64,000 nt of DNA, taken from assembly GCA_963989385.1 (NCBI GenBank), contig OZ022500.1:113873842-113937841 (forward strand). Reading direction: 5' to 3'. Both the position numbers and the translations under genes were made by a program. Source of the DNA: Ctena decussata (lineage: Eukaryota; Mollusca; Bivalvia; Lucinida; Lucinidae). How positions within the stretch are numbered: the first letter of the stretch is position 1; each line of letters begins with the position of its first letter. Below the pieces are notes generated by a model, which saw only the letters and a list, made by a program, of their open reading frames with translations, made no database searches and was not told where the DNA came from. This document shows positions 13,401 to 28,400 of this stretch, piece by piece.

Positions 13401-16400
13401 TGTGAAAATTTCACTAAATTTGATGTATCTCTTTAAGCTTTGGCTTGATTTCCACTTTACTTTCCCGGTCTGGCCACATACTTTCGTTTCTCCTTCCGCT
13501 GATTCAAGAAGGGCAGTTGTCAGTTACTGGCGAAAGTATGTGCACTTAGTACTGGTTAACCGCTTAGGAGGTCTAAGCTTGCCCAGGAATAGTGTGGTTA
13601 GGTTAACTGACCGTCCCGACATGACCTTAGTTGTTTACCGTGGACGTTAAGCATCAAATCAACCAACCACTTTACTTTCATAGATATACCTATGGGACAG
13701 TCTCAAGAGTGTAGTGTGTTTTGATGACCTTGACCCCATTTTCAAGGTCAAAAGCTATCTTACAAATGCGTATTTTTCTCTCTTAAAAGTGAGATATCCT
13801 TAACCAGTGGATGGATATTCATCAGACTTGCATGAATGTATCATTGTGACAGGTTTAAGACATGTTTAGTAGTTGGTGACCTTGACCCATTTTTGAAGGA
13901 CTTAGTCTTCTATCTAGGATATCTTTAGAACCAGCGGATGGATTTTGTCCAAACTTGAATAGATATTGTATTTGTACAGGCTTTTTATTCATTAGAGGGG
14001 ATTGGAAATGGGCTGGTGGGGGGACATCAGTTTTTCTCTGGAAAACATTTCTAGTGTTTTGTTATTTATCCGGAATCTGCTGCGTCATTTATAAATATTC
14101 AGCTTGGAAAATGTAAAGAGGTAAGTTTAATATAATTTGCTCTTCGGTCTTTTACTTTGTTACCCTGTACAATGAAAACTTCATGGCTGTCACAGAAATT
14201 TTATTCTGAACAGCTTAATTTAACACGAGTTTGTGTCGTGCAAAACCTAGCTATCATCCTATTACCAAAACTAACAAACTGTAGATTGATAACGCCTTCC
14301 GTAAATTTTAAAGATTTTTTATAAAACATGGAAGAAAAGGCTCAAAAAGGTTGTAGAATCATGCCAAGGGCAATTTGAAAACTGTACCGTTTACATCCAC
14401 CCATACAGGACATTGTACAGGGCAGTAAAGCAAAAGACCGAAGAGCAAATTATATTAAACTTACCTTTTTACATTTCCGAAGCTGAATAACTATAAATGA
14501 CGCAGCAAATCCTGGATAAAATCTCAAAACATTATGATTTCCGACTACTGGTTATAAGCAAATGTTTGTACTCTCGATACGACGCTATGGAAACCGAAAG
14601 AGCTGGTACAGAGTGTTCGGATACTGTGAATAGTAAAAGGTTTCATGGCATCTCAACAACCTCTTTCTGGGAGATGGCTCAATATAGATGGAATTGTTGT
14701 CTTAAAGGGTCATTAAACCCGGAACAACTAACGAATCAGGAAGAGCAATTTTCTTTCCTTTAAGAGTAAATCCCAGTTTCACAGTATCCGAACGCACTGT
14801 ACCATCTCTTCACGTTTTCATAGCGTCGAATCGAGAGTACAAACATTCGCTTATACAAGTAGTCGGAAATCATTATGTTTTGAGATTTTATCCGGAATTT
14901 GCTGCGTCTTTTATAGTCATTCAGCTTCGAAAATGTAAAGAGGTAAGTTTAATATAATTTGCACTTCGGTCTTTTACTTTATTGCCCTGTTCAATGTTGT
15001 GTATGGGTTGATAGTAATGAGTACAGTAATCAAATCGCCCTGGGCATGATTCTAAAACCATTTTTAGCCTTTTCTTACATTTTTAAAAAAAATCTTTAAA
15101 ATAAACAGAAGGCGTTATAAATCTACAGTTTGTTAGTTTTGATAGTATGATGATAGCTAGGTTTTGCACGACACAAACTTGTGTTAAATTAGCTGTTTGG
15201 AATAAAATTTCTGTGATGGCCAAGAGGTTTTCATTGTACAGGGCAATAAAGTATAAGACCGAAGAGCAAATTATATTAAACTTACTTCTTTACATTTTGG
15301 AAGCTGAATAATTATAAATGACGCAGCAGATTCCGAATAAAATTTCAAAACATAATGATTTCCGACTACTGGTTATAAGCGAATTTTGTACTCTCGATTC
15401 AACGCTATGAAAACCGGAAGAGATGGTACAGTGCGTTCGGATACTGTGAGTTTGAAAGGGTTAGTTGTCTTGGGAAGCAATCAGGAAGTCACAGAAAGTT
15501 AAAAATGGTGAAAAAAATATGGATGCATCAGGTATCCCAATAATTGGGGTAATTTTGTATTTTAGCATTTACTGAAGATCCAGTATTAATCCTTATAATG
15601 CCCCTCTCTAATATATGCTCTCAGCCTCTTTTAAGAAAATAAAGTTATATTATCTTGCCTGAATTCCTGTTTGCTTGTGTGGATGACATATCTGTTCAAC
15701 AGGGGGTCTTCTTATAGAGGAAAGAATTTGCTCCTTGCAGAGCAAATGCTTTCCTTTAAGAGTTGACCCCTACTAAGAAGATAGCCAAAAAGTAGAGTTG
15801 CTTCATCTGAAAGTATAAGGTAAATGGCAATGGTTGATTTTTACCACCTTTTAGGCTTTAAATAACAACCCCATTTTGTAAAATGCAATGCCCAAGGGGC
15901 TTTAAATAGGATTAATATGGTAAGCACTTCTCTTGTTTTTCTTGGGTCTTTTTGTCTTTGATGGTTCTTGTTTCCCAGCAGGTTTCTCCAGGAAAGGCAA
16001 TAGGTTTATGTTGACATATCTGACAGTTTACTGAGGAAATCAATAAGAAAATTGAATGCAGCTCCAGAAAGTATGTTTTGATCCAAGAAGTAAGAAAAAA
16101 AGCCATCATGGAATCAAGTCTTTTAGGAAAGTATTTGCTCCTAGAGGAGCAAAATCCTTTACCTTTAAGAGTTGACCCCTTTTGAGAAGGAAGGCTAAAG
16201 CGAAAACGATGTGTTGCTTCCCCTGATATTGTACCAATTCACCTTGACATGTTGATGGAAATTATATATGTAGTACTATTTTTGGGGGTAAACCATTTGG
16301 TATAGTTGTTGAAGGCTTGCCTGCTTGTCATCTGTTGTCTCTTGGTGACAGCATATTTCTGACATTTCTCAGAATGAACTTGATGATTCAGTACATTATA

Positions 16401-19400
16401 GTTTTCTTTCCAATTCTCATAACAATGTTCCCCAGGGGAATCCATAACGATAAGAGGGAGTATTTGTTTATGATAAGGGATAATTTTTGTTAATTCTGCA
16501 TAAAAACGTATATTGCGACCCCTCATCTGAACCGAGACGGTTCAGATGAGGGGTCACAACATATGGTTTCAATGAGAAATAAGAAAGATTATCCGTCAAT
16601 TATCATCAAATATTCCCTCTTATCTACAGCTCTGTATAATGCACCACATGGCACTGAGTCTGTCCATTTCCTCCTCAATTCAGGAGGAGGATGATTCAAT
16701 ATATTCAGTACAGTTTTCTATATGATATAAATCTGGTGAACTTGAAGAAAACCAATCCTGTAATTTTAATTTCTGTGGAATTTCTAATGAAAGAGTGAGC
16801 AATGAAGTTCATGCAGGTTGGGTCTAAATTACTACCATAGTCACCCTGACAGTTGGGACAAAACAACTACCGATTATAAGGATGATTATTATTAATAATT
16901 TTTCAAAGGTGTGAGTTTTACAATTTCGTTCTAATGTCCAGAATAGCTGGCAGACTAGAAGGAGGAGACATGAGATCTGGGTCTACACTGCCTAGTCAGG
17001 CACTTAATTATGTCCCAATTATCATTTTGTATCATTTTATGCTAAATTGGTTCCAGCAGCAGTTCTTGTGTGACTCACATTAATTCTTTTCTTCTGACTT
17101 GATAGACAAATTAGTAGATATTCATGAAATATAGATCCATGTATGTCATTTTCTGATGTTCTGTGTTAACAGAATGATCCTAAATTTGCAGACAAACAGT
17201 GGTGACCCAGATCAGACTGCTTCTAAAGAAGAAGCAGTCTGATCAGGGTCACCACTGTGTTGCACTTAGCCTTCAAATTTCTAATATTTTGGATACCTTG
17301 TCTGGTAGTACAATAAAATTAATTTAAATTTTAGCATGATTAAAGTGATCTGATAAGATGTGGCAATATTTATGGCAATTTACGGTAACAGAGGAGAAAA
17401 TAAGTACCGAAGCTCAGGGAATGATCAATATGTCACGATGGAATCGTGAGCCGATCAGTGACTTTAAATGGAATTCGTTCAGATGCAGTAGGAGTGCTGG
17501 TGTTATATCCTGAAAGTGTGTTGTCTTTAGATGTCAACAGAGAATATTAATTATAATCTCCTGTCACACATCTGATCCCTTAAATGTATGAAACAGTCGT
17601 TGCACTGAAGTTTAAGATACCTGTATTCTATTTGCAAACAAAATACATTCTGGACAGAATATCTGTTTGAAGTCAGAGAGTTGTGTAAGGATGGCAAGAC
17701 TGAATTCAGTGACTTAAGTAGAGAAAAACATAGCACACCAAAAACTGACAAGAGACCACAATCAGTAGGACAAAATATTAGACCAATTAACCACTCAAAA
17801 CTCCACAAATAGACCAAATGACCACCTATAGGACCAATAGACCATTTAAATTTCAATTGACCAGTATTGACCAGTAAATGACCACTTTGGGGATATTGAC
17901 CGGACCAGTTTCAACCAGTTCAGACCAGAGTGGTTACAAATGTTAACTGCCAATCCGGGATTCCTGTAACTGTCCAACCCAGAGCTTCAGTGTAAAGCGA
18001 ATGTAATGATAATTCAGAGTTAATTTATGTTTGTTCTATGTAAAAGAATTGAGCAGCCAGGTGACAAAATCAACAAAATGGCATATGTGCAACCAGTCAT
18101 CTGCCCAGTCTGATTAGAGTCTTTGTTGTCAGCATGGAGGTAGCTTATAGCCTTAGCTACCCTTTAAGTGCAGAGCAAAGACCCTGGTCAGAATGGGCGG
18201 ATGCCCAGGCTGATCATAAGTCTTTGCGTGGTGCACATGCCACTTTGTTGGTTTTTTCATGTCACAGCTCATATGTTGTGGCCCATATTGGTATTATTTT
18301 GATGCTGTGGTTCTAAGTAATGATGGGTCAGAACATATGGTTTATTTGAGAAACAAGGTAATAATTGTACGAGAATTATCATAAGACTTCTCACCCGGAG
18401 CTACATGTATGCTTATTGAACAAAGCCCAGTTGTTTTGAGCAAAGCTGTGACATGTTTTTCTAGGCCATATTTACGTGCCATGTGCAACAGTCATATCCT
18501 TGACACTATATTGGCTCAAGACTCAGATGATCATGAGTCACGCTGACATACTGGATAAGAACTGTCAAAGTACATTGCAGCTAGCCTGCGGGTTCCTTGT
18601 TGATTATCGCAAAAATTTTCTTACTCTCGAACTTGACATGATGTAACAAGACATAGCTGGTGGGAAAAATATTATCATCATGACTTTAGAATAGCCCTTG
18701 ATTGTCATGGAATGGTCTGCTAGTTGAATCTGTTCTCTATGTCATACAGCTTACTGAGAGTCACATAATACAAAAGAAGTGCAACTTTAAAAACAACCAT
18801 TATATACGATTAAGTTGTCAGATAATTTTGAGAAACAGGTTATTGAACAAATTAGAGTATGTTGTGTTTCTCAAAAGCATCCAGACACCTCAACCCTTTC
18901 TGTCATGGCATTTTGTACCAGTTAGTGTTCTCTAAAACGTAAAAAATATGGTAGTCTTTGATCAGACTGTTCCTCAGGAGTAGGCTGAGCTTGTTAGACA
19001 AGGGGTGTTCCTCAAGTTGGTGTAACAATATTTAAGGTCTGCTTGCAGCATTATGATGTATTGGCATGAAAGCTTAATTTTGAATGAGAGCCAATTTATG
19101 CACGGTCACACATATTAACAGGCAGTCACGCAGCATTTGCCTGACTAACAGCTGACGTAAGGCCTAAATCAGTGAAATAGTGTAAGGGGTTTTGGCACTG
19201 AAATTCATTATTCTGCACTTCTTTTGCCATACTTTTATAATGGTGTTTAATTGTCATTATACCATTGTCTCAATATGACTGAAAAAATATTGAAAAGGGC
19301 ATAAATCTTAGAAGCTACTACCACCATAAAAATGCAGTGCTAGACCTTTAAGATACAGTGCTAGCTTTTACCACCACTAAAAGCTGTGTTTGCTATCACC

Positions 19401-22400
19401 ACTAATGTGCAGCCCTAGCTATTAGCATCATTATGATGCAGATTTATAGCCATGGCCCCCTTTTAGATGCAGTGTGTACTATGATCATCACTGAAATGGT
19501 GTGCTAGCTATCATCAGCACTAACTGGTGCAGTGGTAGCTATTACCATCCCTGAGATGCAGTGTTTGCTATCACCACCACTAAGATGCAGCCCTAGCTAT
19601 CACCACTATTAAGATGCAGAGATTTAGCTATGACCACCATTTAGATGCAGTGCTAGCTATGATCTTCACTAAAATATAGTGCTAGCTGTCGCCAGTACTT
19701 AAAGGTGTAGTCCTAGCTATTACCACCACTAAGATGCAGTGTTTGCTATCACCACTGCCACTAAGATAAGATAAGATAAGATAAGAAATTTTATTTTGAG
19801 ACTGCATGACATAAGGTAACAAGAAACATAAGCCCTTAAGGGCTTTTGACTGTCTATAACATAGTTAACTAAGATGCAGAGTTATAGCTATGACCACCAG
19901 TTAAATGCAGTGCTAGCTATGACCATCACTAAAATTGAGTGCTGAATGTCACCAGTACTAAGGTAGAGTGCTAGCTATTACCACTACTGAGATGTAGTGT
20001 TACCTATCACCATCATAAGATGCAATGCTAGCTATGACCACCACTTAAATGCAGTTCTAAATATTACCTCCAATAAGATGCAGTGCTACATATCATAGCC
20101 TTTAAGATTAAGTGCTAGCTGTCTCCATCACATGTGCATTGCTAGGTATCACTATCACAATGAATTTCTATGTAGACATAGATACAGTCAACTCTTGATA
20201 TCTCGAATACTGATAGCTCGACGTTACTCATATATCAAAGAATATAGTTTGGATACATTCCCAATTTTTATTTACTTTTCAATTCCTGTTATCTCAAACT
20301 ACACATACCTCAAGAAAATTTACTTTGAGATATTAGTAGTTTGGGACAAAGTTTGATTTGGAGATATCGAGAGTCTACTGTACAATACTAGCTATCTTTA
20401 ACTACTGTTAATGTGCAGTTCACAAAGAAGCAGTGCTAGCTTATAATTGTGTGCCACCAGGTGCAGTGCTAGCTATTATCACCATAAAACTGCAGTGTTG
20501 GCTATTATCACCATAAAACTGCAGTGCTAGCTATTATCACCATAAAACTGCAGTGTTAGCTGTTATCACCATAAAACTGCAGTGTTAGCTATTACGGCCA
20601 CAGCAAAGATGCATTGCTTGTACAGATGAAATGCAAACTCAGAATTTCATTCTTACTACTTGCAATGCATGTTAAAATATATATTATCTTGAGTATGTTT
20701 GTAAACATTGGCATAACCTATGTTTGTGCTTAGTGGTAAAAATGTCTTCACCTGTGTGATTAAATGTTCTTTTTCAAACAAACCGGTCAATCTTCATTTA
20801 ACGATGGCCTTCGTCAATTATGCAGTAACGGCTGCACAACTATGAAATGCCATTACGATATATCTTTGAACCTGTGATATTTCATGCATTAGTACCATCA
20901 TACGCCAGCTCTATTACCTCAATTCTGAATTTTTTAACCTTATCAATCAAAATTATGAGTTTTTGTTTTGCAAAGCACTCCATCAACCTCAAGGTGAATC
21001 ACATTTTTAAGTCCTACCAAACTAAATTTATACTGCAGCCCTAGATACAGAACATGGGTGTTAAAACAAATTCCTGGGCCCAAATTTTTAAAGCTAACAA
21101 CATCGTTAGTTAAGGTTGCCTTAAAAATTTCAACTGTTAATATCTCAAATATGCTAATATTTTTTGTTGAAGAAATGTGAGAAGCTTTTGCACTGCAAAA
21201 GCTTCTCACATTTTTTCGCAAAAAATAACTGTGTATTTGGTTATAAAGTCATAAAACATTTAATGAGTTTACCCCTTAACAAGCTGGTTAGGCTAATGAT
21301 ACTTCGAACAACTGGGCCCTGGACATTTTTCTTATTTTACAAATGAATGCATCTTGTGCAGACATGTCTTTGCAAAGTGATTTTCAGAATTGTTTATAGC
21401 CATCACTGCATTTTAGAGGTGGTGTTAACTATAACCACCACTGCATTTTTGTGGTGGTGATAGCTACTTCTACAGCTTAGTAACTAAGTTATCAACAACA
21501 ACCATCTGCTTTAAAAAAGGATTACTTCAATTTGTATTGGAAGTAGGTTGAAGTTACGTTCTTTCACTTCATTGCTTTGATTGAAAACTTAAATCTACAG
21601 TTACTTCTGTTAAACATGTTTTGCTTCGATCAATTTACTCTAACTACAGTTTTGCTCAGATTGCAACATGTGTCCCATGGTAGAGTTTCTTCTTTGTTTA
21701 CGATATTCTTACTACAAACACTGCCTCAGGACCTGGTTATACTCTATCGATCTCGTATTAAGTTCGCTGATCATTGATTTTGCTCACTTCAGTGTGTATG
21801 TTAGATATGTAAGATAAATATGGGGCACGTTTTTAATAGCGCATCATCATACGTCAGTTTGAAGCATTGGTCGCCAGTTTGTCTTTCCTGCAACTAGCGG
21901 AATGAGAGGTCTATGAAGGTAAAAGTACCAAGTCACAATTTCCCGATGAAAATTTATCATATGAGCCACAATTAGACAAAACCAACAAAGTGGCATGTGT
22001 GCCCAGCGAAGACTTAGAGCAGCCTGGGCATCTGCCCAGTCTGATCATTGTCTTCGTTGTCCTCATGGAGCTAGCTTAGATTATTAGCTACCCATTAAGC
22101 GCACAGCCAAGACTCGGATCAGACTGGGCGGATGCCCAGGCTGATCAGAGTATTCACTGGGCGCATATGCCACTTTGTTGGTTTTGTCATATGGCTCATA
22201 TATACAAACAGTTTTTGAGCTGCTTTATCTGATCTACACTGTTGGCAAATTCAACAATTTTCAGTTGTGGTGCATTAAGTATTATATTGTTGCATGCTAT
22301 GTTGAACTAGGTACTGTTAATTTGGCAAAATTCTGCAACTGCACACAACCACAAGGGCATGAAGAGTAAATGGAGACTTCTTGAATTAATGACAAGTCAT

Positions 22401-25400
22401 GGTGCCATGTATCACTGATAAGTGAATTTGGTCATGTATCTTACGGAAGAAAGCTGCAGATGTACAAAAATGGCTGTCAAACTTATACGTCAGTTAGTAG
22501 TATTTAAGTTTTGTAAGGCTCATCTTACAAAGTGATATGTGATATCCTCAGCTGAAACCAGTGATATGCATATGTTTTGTTACGGGGATTTTGATTTTTT
22601 TAGTGCAGACTTGGATGTGTTGTCAGATTCAGTATTGAAATGTGATCTGCGGTGTTGACTCACATACACCTTAATTGTAACCTAAAGTAACCAACATCAG
22701 TCAGTGAAAACTGACATCAGACTGCTTTGAGAAGCAGTCTGAAGTGGATCTGTTTTGCACTGGGGATCTGTTTCGCACTTGTTTTCTAAAACAGTCCCTA
22801 GCTTTATTAACTTGACAGGTTGACTTAGAAGACAAAAGATGGATGGATGGATGACGTTGAATTTTACGTTCAACAGTATTTCAGTCATATCAGGATGATG
22901 GCAGGGTGATAATGGAAGTCTGTATGCAGTGGAACCCCGTTGAGGATTGAAAACATCTCCTAGGTTGCAGTATTTGAATATTTACCGTAATAGACCCTAA
23001 ATATTCGGACTGACAGGTCTGAGCAAACATTGTAGACCCAGATCAAACTGCTCCTGATCAGGGTAGGAGCAGTTTGATTAGGGTCCACAATGTTTGCAAT
23101 TCATTAAGTATCATTTGGATGCATTAATGTGCGTAAAACCAATTTTATGAGAATTTTGTAACAATAATTGTCCAATTTTAAGGTCATAATTATCGGTAAG
23201 GTTTAATGAGGTTCTTACAACATCTACCCCACCCAGCATTGATGAAACATCATGGATGTTGTATCAACATTGGCTCAACATTGTCCAAACATTGCATACC
23301 CACTGAATTTCCAAGGAAAAGTGAGCAGAGATTAAACTTGTAAATACTTTTAAGACTGTCATTAAAGTCTATAACATCTATAACGTGAACATGATATTTA
23401 TTTGCTTATTAAATTTCCTTTCCAGCCAAAGAGGCTTTTACTTCATATATTAAATATCAGTGAAACTGATCCTAAGACGTGTCATTAAGGATGGAATGTA
23501 CGACGTAGCTTCTGGGTTGCTGTAGATGCGCTGCCCAGATATTAAAGGTGGAAGACCTTTATGATACTGGTTTCTGTGCAAAACATTTTGAAGAAAGAGG
23601 AATGTTTGTGATATCGCCATAGCATTTGCTTTGATATAGAATATATTAGCCCCCTGGATGAGGCCCCCCTGGTTTGTGTCAGTGGCCCATAATTAGGCCC
23701 TAGGTTATTGTTGTAAGTTTTTGCTTATAATACTGATATACGTTTAATTAAATGGAGGCTTTAGATATGTTACAAAGTTCACTTCGTAAGTTCATAAAGT
23801 TGAAATATTTTAGCTGACACCATCTGGATGCTGCTGCTGATGTAAGGTCAGCGTCACAGGCTTGAACATTGGTATCAGATCTGGATTACAGTAATGTGCG
23901 TATATATTGGGACACCTAAAAATAATGAATTTTCCATTTGGGACAAATGGAAAATTTATAATCTTAGGTGTCCCAATACTTAAGCACATTAGGGGTAGTT
24001 TCATTGTCTCACCTGGGACTAGCAGGAGCAAGACATAGGTGTTACTTTTCTATGGTCATCGGCAGCGTACAACTTTTTGTCAAATTTTCTTGTTTACTGG
24101 TCTATTTTGTGACTTTGTGCAGATAGGCAAGACACCGCACACAGAGATTTGTTTTTGGGCAGTGGTACTGGCCGAGTATATGCAAGCCCCTGCTTACTTG
24201 TTCTTAAGTGGGTTAATTAATTGATTAGTATGTATTAGTAGGCTGGGTAATTAGGGTATTATCCCTAATCATCAGTGTTCAGAGAAAAAAGTGATCAGAA
24301 TTTCTCTTTATACTGTTTTGGTCAATGAATATTTATTGCTTATTATCATAGGTAGCTTAAAGCCTAATTATTTATTCATACTCGTTTCTTTTATCTTCCA
24401 GTTAACGCCTCACAGCCTCCACACAGACACTGGATCCCGCTTGCAAGACCAGAACCAGGCCGCCATGCAGGTATATCTATAGTTTTGTTATACCAAGTGG
24501 GCACATGAAGGTGAAATGATGTTGCACTGATGTCGATGCGACATTATATCCCATCGACATCAGTATGACGTCATTTCAATGTCATGTGCCTCTTCCATTA
24601 TAAATGATACACAGCCATCAGATGTATGGGCATAGCACCTCTTTTTCTCAGGGATGAGAACGTTCCTGATTGATCAGGAATTCCTGATTTGAGTGTCCAA
24701 GAAATATATCTTGAGACACAAGCGAAGTTGATTTACACGTCTATAAGAATACAACAAAATCATTTTTCTTCAGTCAAAGACCCTTTTTTTTGCCCACCAG
24801 ACTTTGTCAGGCACAAATTTATGTAAAATTTGGCTCAGGAGAAGGATTTCATGGGTCTGAAACATTGCTAAAGTTTATTTTCCTGATTGGCTCTTTAGAC
24901 CTCATTCTCATCCCTGTTTTCTGTCATTTTATCAAAGGGGGATAGTTTTTGTGACTTGCTGTTTGCTTCCTTTATGATGTAGTCCTTTAAATGGTGTCTA
25001 CTATATTGGAATTGGCTCCTTTTTGAGAATTGAGACAAACATGAAAATTGCATAGTTACTTTCCCAAGATTGTGTATTGATACAATTTGGATTGACCAGG
25101 ACTGTGATATGTATATTCAGCTAGAGCTAGACATCCCACTTGCTTTATCTGATTGGCAGGACAGTTCTAATAGTTACAACACTTGATAACCCTTTAGAAC
25201 AGTCAGTTTACCCTTACAGGCACTGACATTGCTTTTAAATGGCCAACTATTCAGACCATGAACAGGTGTGCACCTTCTGATCTGAGTTTGTAGGATTTGT
25301 CAATGCCTGAGATTTGGTAGATTGTTGCATTTATCCTACCATTAATATGAGAGTTAAAAATAGATATGAGCTGCAACATGACAAAACCAAAGTAGCATGC

Positions 25401-28400
25401 CATGGCTATTCAAAGGGGAGGCAATTCGAAATTGATGCCCTTTCAAAATCTTTCAAATTTTATTAAAGTATATTAAGGGAGGTACAAAGGTTTCTCTGAT
25501 TTTCACTCTGCAGGATCTAAGTAAGTACACACATAGTACAATTAATGGTTTGCAATTTTCAAAACAAATTTTGTTTCCTTGATATGAGTTCCTCATAAAC
25601 ATGTTAAATTTTGCGAGCTGCTGAATAGTTCCTTGTAAACATGTTAAAGTTTGCAAGCTGCTGAATGCATAAGCAGTTATCGTATAATTTTCAGTCTTAG
25701 TGAATAAGTACCTATATATGGAAGCGTAATTTACATTTCATGGTAACGGATGACATGGACATAAAAGACAAAAGTGAAAATTCGGAAAATCGGGACTCCA
25801 AAAATAATTACCGTAGTTGTCCTAAAAATGAAAATGCTTGGTTTTACAATGCAGTAATGCATCCAACAAAAGCAGATGGAATGACAAACAGTGTAGACCC
25901 TGATCAGACTGATCCAGTCTGATCTGTGTCTGTTCTGTCTGTCCCAATACTTAGAACTGTTACGATAGGTTTAATATTCTTCTCACAAACCAATTCACAT
26001 GCAGTTGAACATGGAGCAGAACAAGGCTCAAGATTACCGCTAAAGTCATAACTATTAGAATAGAAGTTCCTGACCAGAGTAGGCTAAAGTTAGACACTGA
26101 TCAGAATGTGCATGGGGGTGACAGAAGCTTCACCTCCTTTAAATGACAAGCATTTCAGTTCCAAGGTGATAACAACAACTTCATGAGTTATTACAACAGG
26201 TTGACAGTATTTTCCTGTGCTGTTAGAGGCATGCATACAGTCTCCAGTCCCAGAGTGCTAACAACAACTTCATGTGATATTACAGGTTGACAGTATTTTC
26301 CTGTGCTGTTAGAGGCATGCATACAGTCTCCAGTCCCAGAGTGTTGACAGCAACTTCATGTGATATTACACGTTGACAGCATTTCCGTTACTGTTAGCAC
26401 CTAAGCAGCATGCATACAAACATTCCAGTTATTCCTAGTGTTGACAGTAACTTCATGTGATATTTCATGTTGACAGTATTTCCTTGTGCTGTAAGCGGCA
26501 TGCATACAAACATTCCAGTCTCATAGTGCTTACAGCAACTTCATGTGATATGACAGTATAATGACAGCATTTTCATGTGCTGTAAGCTTCATGCATACAA
26601 GCAGTCCAGTCCCAAAGTACTGACAGCAACTTCATGTGATATTACAACATAGTGAAAGTGTTTTTCTGTGCTGTAAGTGGAATGTATACAAAATTTCAGT
26701 CCCTAAATGTCAACAGCAACTTCATGTGATATTATAACATGTTATTGCATAAAAAGCAGTGCAGAGAGGTATTAACAGCGGTGCATCAACCAGCGAAAAG
26801 CCGTGTTTCAACAAGGGTTTTCAAGCGCTGTTGATGCACGATGACATAACTTTCATTATGCAAGTGCCGGGCCACTAAAAAAATCCGCCATGCAACTTTG
26901 TCTCTCCGGTTTCGGTTGAATTACAAAAATTGGTGGTGCGCTACCTAAGAATGCCCCTATAATGACGTCATCATGCCTATGTAATCTGACATCATCGTCG
27001 TGACTCAGGTTTAAAGCGATGTTGTTTACATTCTTATGATGCCAAATGGAGAGTAAATAAGTGTTAAAGAAAACATGCATCTCAAGCTTTCAGCAATCAA
27101 GAACTGCAGGATGGTATATGAATGGATCAGGCTTGTTCTGCATGGAAATTATTGCTCAAGGTATCTGCTTTTTGTTGATTAATTTGCAATCTATTTTGCA
27201 TCAACTACAACGACCATCTTGGACAATTTTCCGAAATATTGAGGTTGAATAGGATGATGGCAGCCATTTTGAATAGCTGAATGCTCTTGGGCCCGGAAGA
27301 CAAATATTAGTAAAAAGATGCACCAGCGCATTGGCTGTCAAACGGTGACAAAATATAGTGCCAAGTTTGTTCTCAAATATTAACAAATAATTTGTTGAAT
27401 TTATGCAATAACAGCGATCAAACATTTTCCAATGCATTAACATTTGCCAGGTCCCTTGGGAGATGTTGAAAACCTCGGCCTTCGGCCTCGTTTCCAACAT
27501 CTCCCTCAGGACCGGGCAAACGTTAATGCATGAAAAACCATGTTTGATCCCTATATTGACAGCATTTTCATCCCTGTAAGATATATTAAAATATACCAGG
27601 CCCAAAGTGCTGTCAGCAACTTCATGTGATGTTACAGCATGGTGGCAGTCTGGTAACTCATGTACTTTAAATAGCATGCATTTCAGTGAAAGGCAGTCAG
27701 TAATGTCAGAGTATCCGAACTACATGTACAATCTCTTCCGGTTTTCATAGCGTTGAATCGAGAGTACAAACGTTCGCTTATAACCAGTAGTCGGAAATCA
27801 TTATGTTTTGAGATTTTATCCGGAATCTGCTGCGTCATTTATAGCTATTCAGCTTCGAAAATGTAAAGAGGTAAGTTTAATATAATATGTGCTTCGGTCT
27901 TTTTCTTTATTACCCTGTACAATGTCGTGTATGGGTGGGTAGTAATTAGTACAGTTTTCAAATCGCCCTTGGCATGATTCTTAAACCATTTTGAGCATTT
28001 TCTTACATGTTTTATAAAAAATCTTTAGAATAAACGGAAGGCGTTATCAATCTACAGTTTATTAGTTTTGATAAAAGAATGATAGCTAAGTTTTGCACGA
28101 CACAATCTCGTGTTAAATTAAGCTGTTCTGAAAAAAAAATCTGGGACGGCAAGGAGTTTTTAGCTCACCTGGCCCGAAGGGCCATAGTGAGCTATTGTCA
28201 TACCAATGCGTCCGGCGTGCGTCGTGCGTCGTCACACAATGTGTCCGTCAACACCTAAAAACAAATATTCAAACATCTTCTTCTGTAAAACTACTGGTCC
28301 CATGGTTCTCAAATTTCACATGGAGCATGACCTGACTCCAGGGTCTCAGAATTGTAAAATTGGGTCAGGTTGAAAATCCAAGATGGCCGCCGTTACGAAA

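Larger units (their letters stand above)
12340..14628. mobile_element. Long-TIR element, copy A, split by a nested insertion
   Basis: Terminal repeat of about 200 bp begins CACAGTGTCCGAACTCACTG and includes TTTTCATAGCGTTGAATCGA and TAAGTTTAATATAATTTGC; the complementary arm ends at 14628. The left arm is interrupted at about 12440 by the TGTCCCCCC element. The interior AAAACTAACAAACTGTAGAT region matches copies B and C. No transposase frame is present. Confidence 0.83.
19300..20620 (+). repeat. Degenerate tandem array of ~40-45-bp GCAGTGCTAGCTAT units
   Basis: The motif ATGCAGTGCTAGCTAT plus CACCACCACTAAG recurs about 25 times with variable spacing and substitutions. The block is interrupted by a retrotransposon-tail fragment (19764-19868) and a pogo-like MITE (20185-20380). 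The last units at 20460-20600 (ATCACCATAAAACTGCAGTG) are the most uniform, suggesting recent local expansion. Confidence 0.8.
1445..24401 (+). other. Intron 1 (22,957 bp)
   Basis: Non-coding, repeat-rich. Repeats are annotated separately. Stretches with nothing recognisable include about 2240-2900, 7150-7980, 9990-10480, 11080-12040, 15450-15690, 16640-17190, 17270-18040, 18420-19250, 21350-21955, 22205-22690 and 24000-24400. Open frames here lack splice sites, family matches or codon structure typical of the exons. A decayed copy of the CCTTGACC..TTTTCAAGGTCAC type repeat lies at about 5330-5660. Confidence 0.7.

Noticed and set aside
13192..13650. Open frame with a peptide (WPHTFVSPSADSRRAVVSYW) that recurs at 60822-61082
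   Set aside because: The shared peptide is the translated body of the tRNA-derived SINE at both places, and partly at 9476-9832. It reflects repeat identity, not a protein family.
27201..27677. 158-residue minus-strand open frame
   Set aside because: It spans an inserted repeat, its foldback and an array unit; no recognisable motif, and the composition is unlike the exons.
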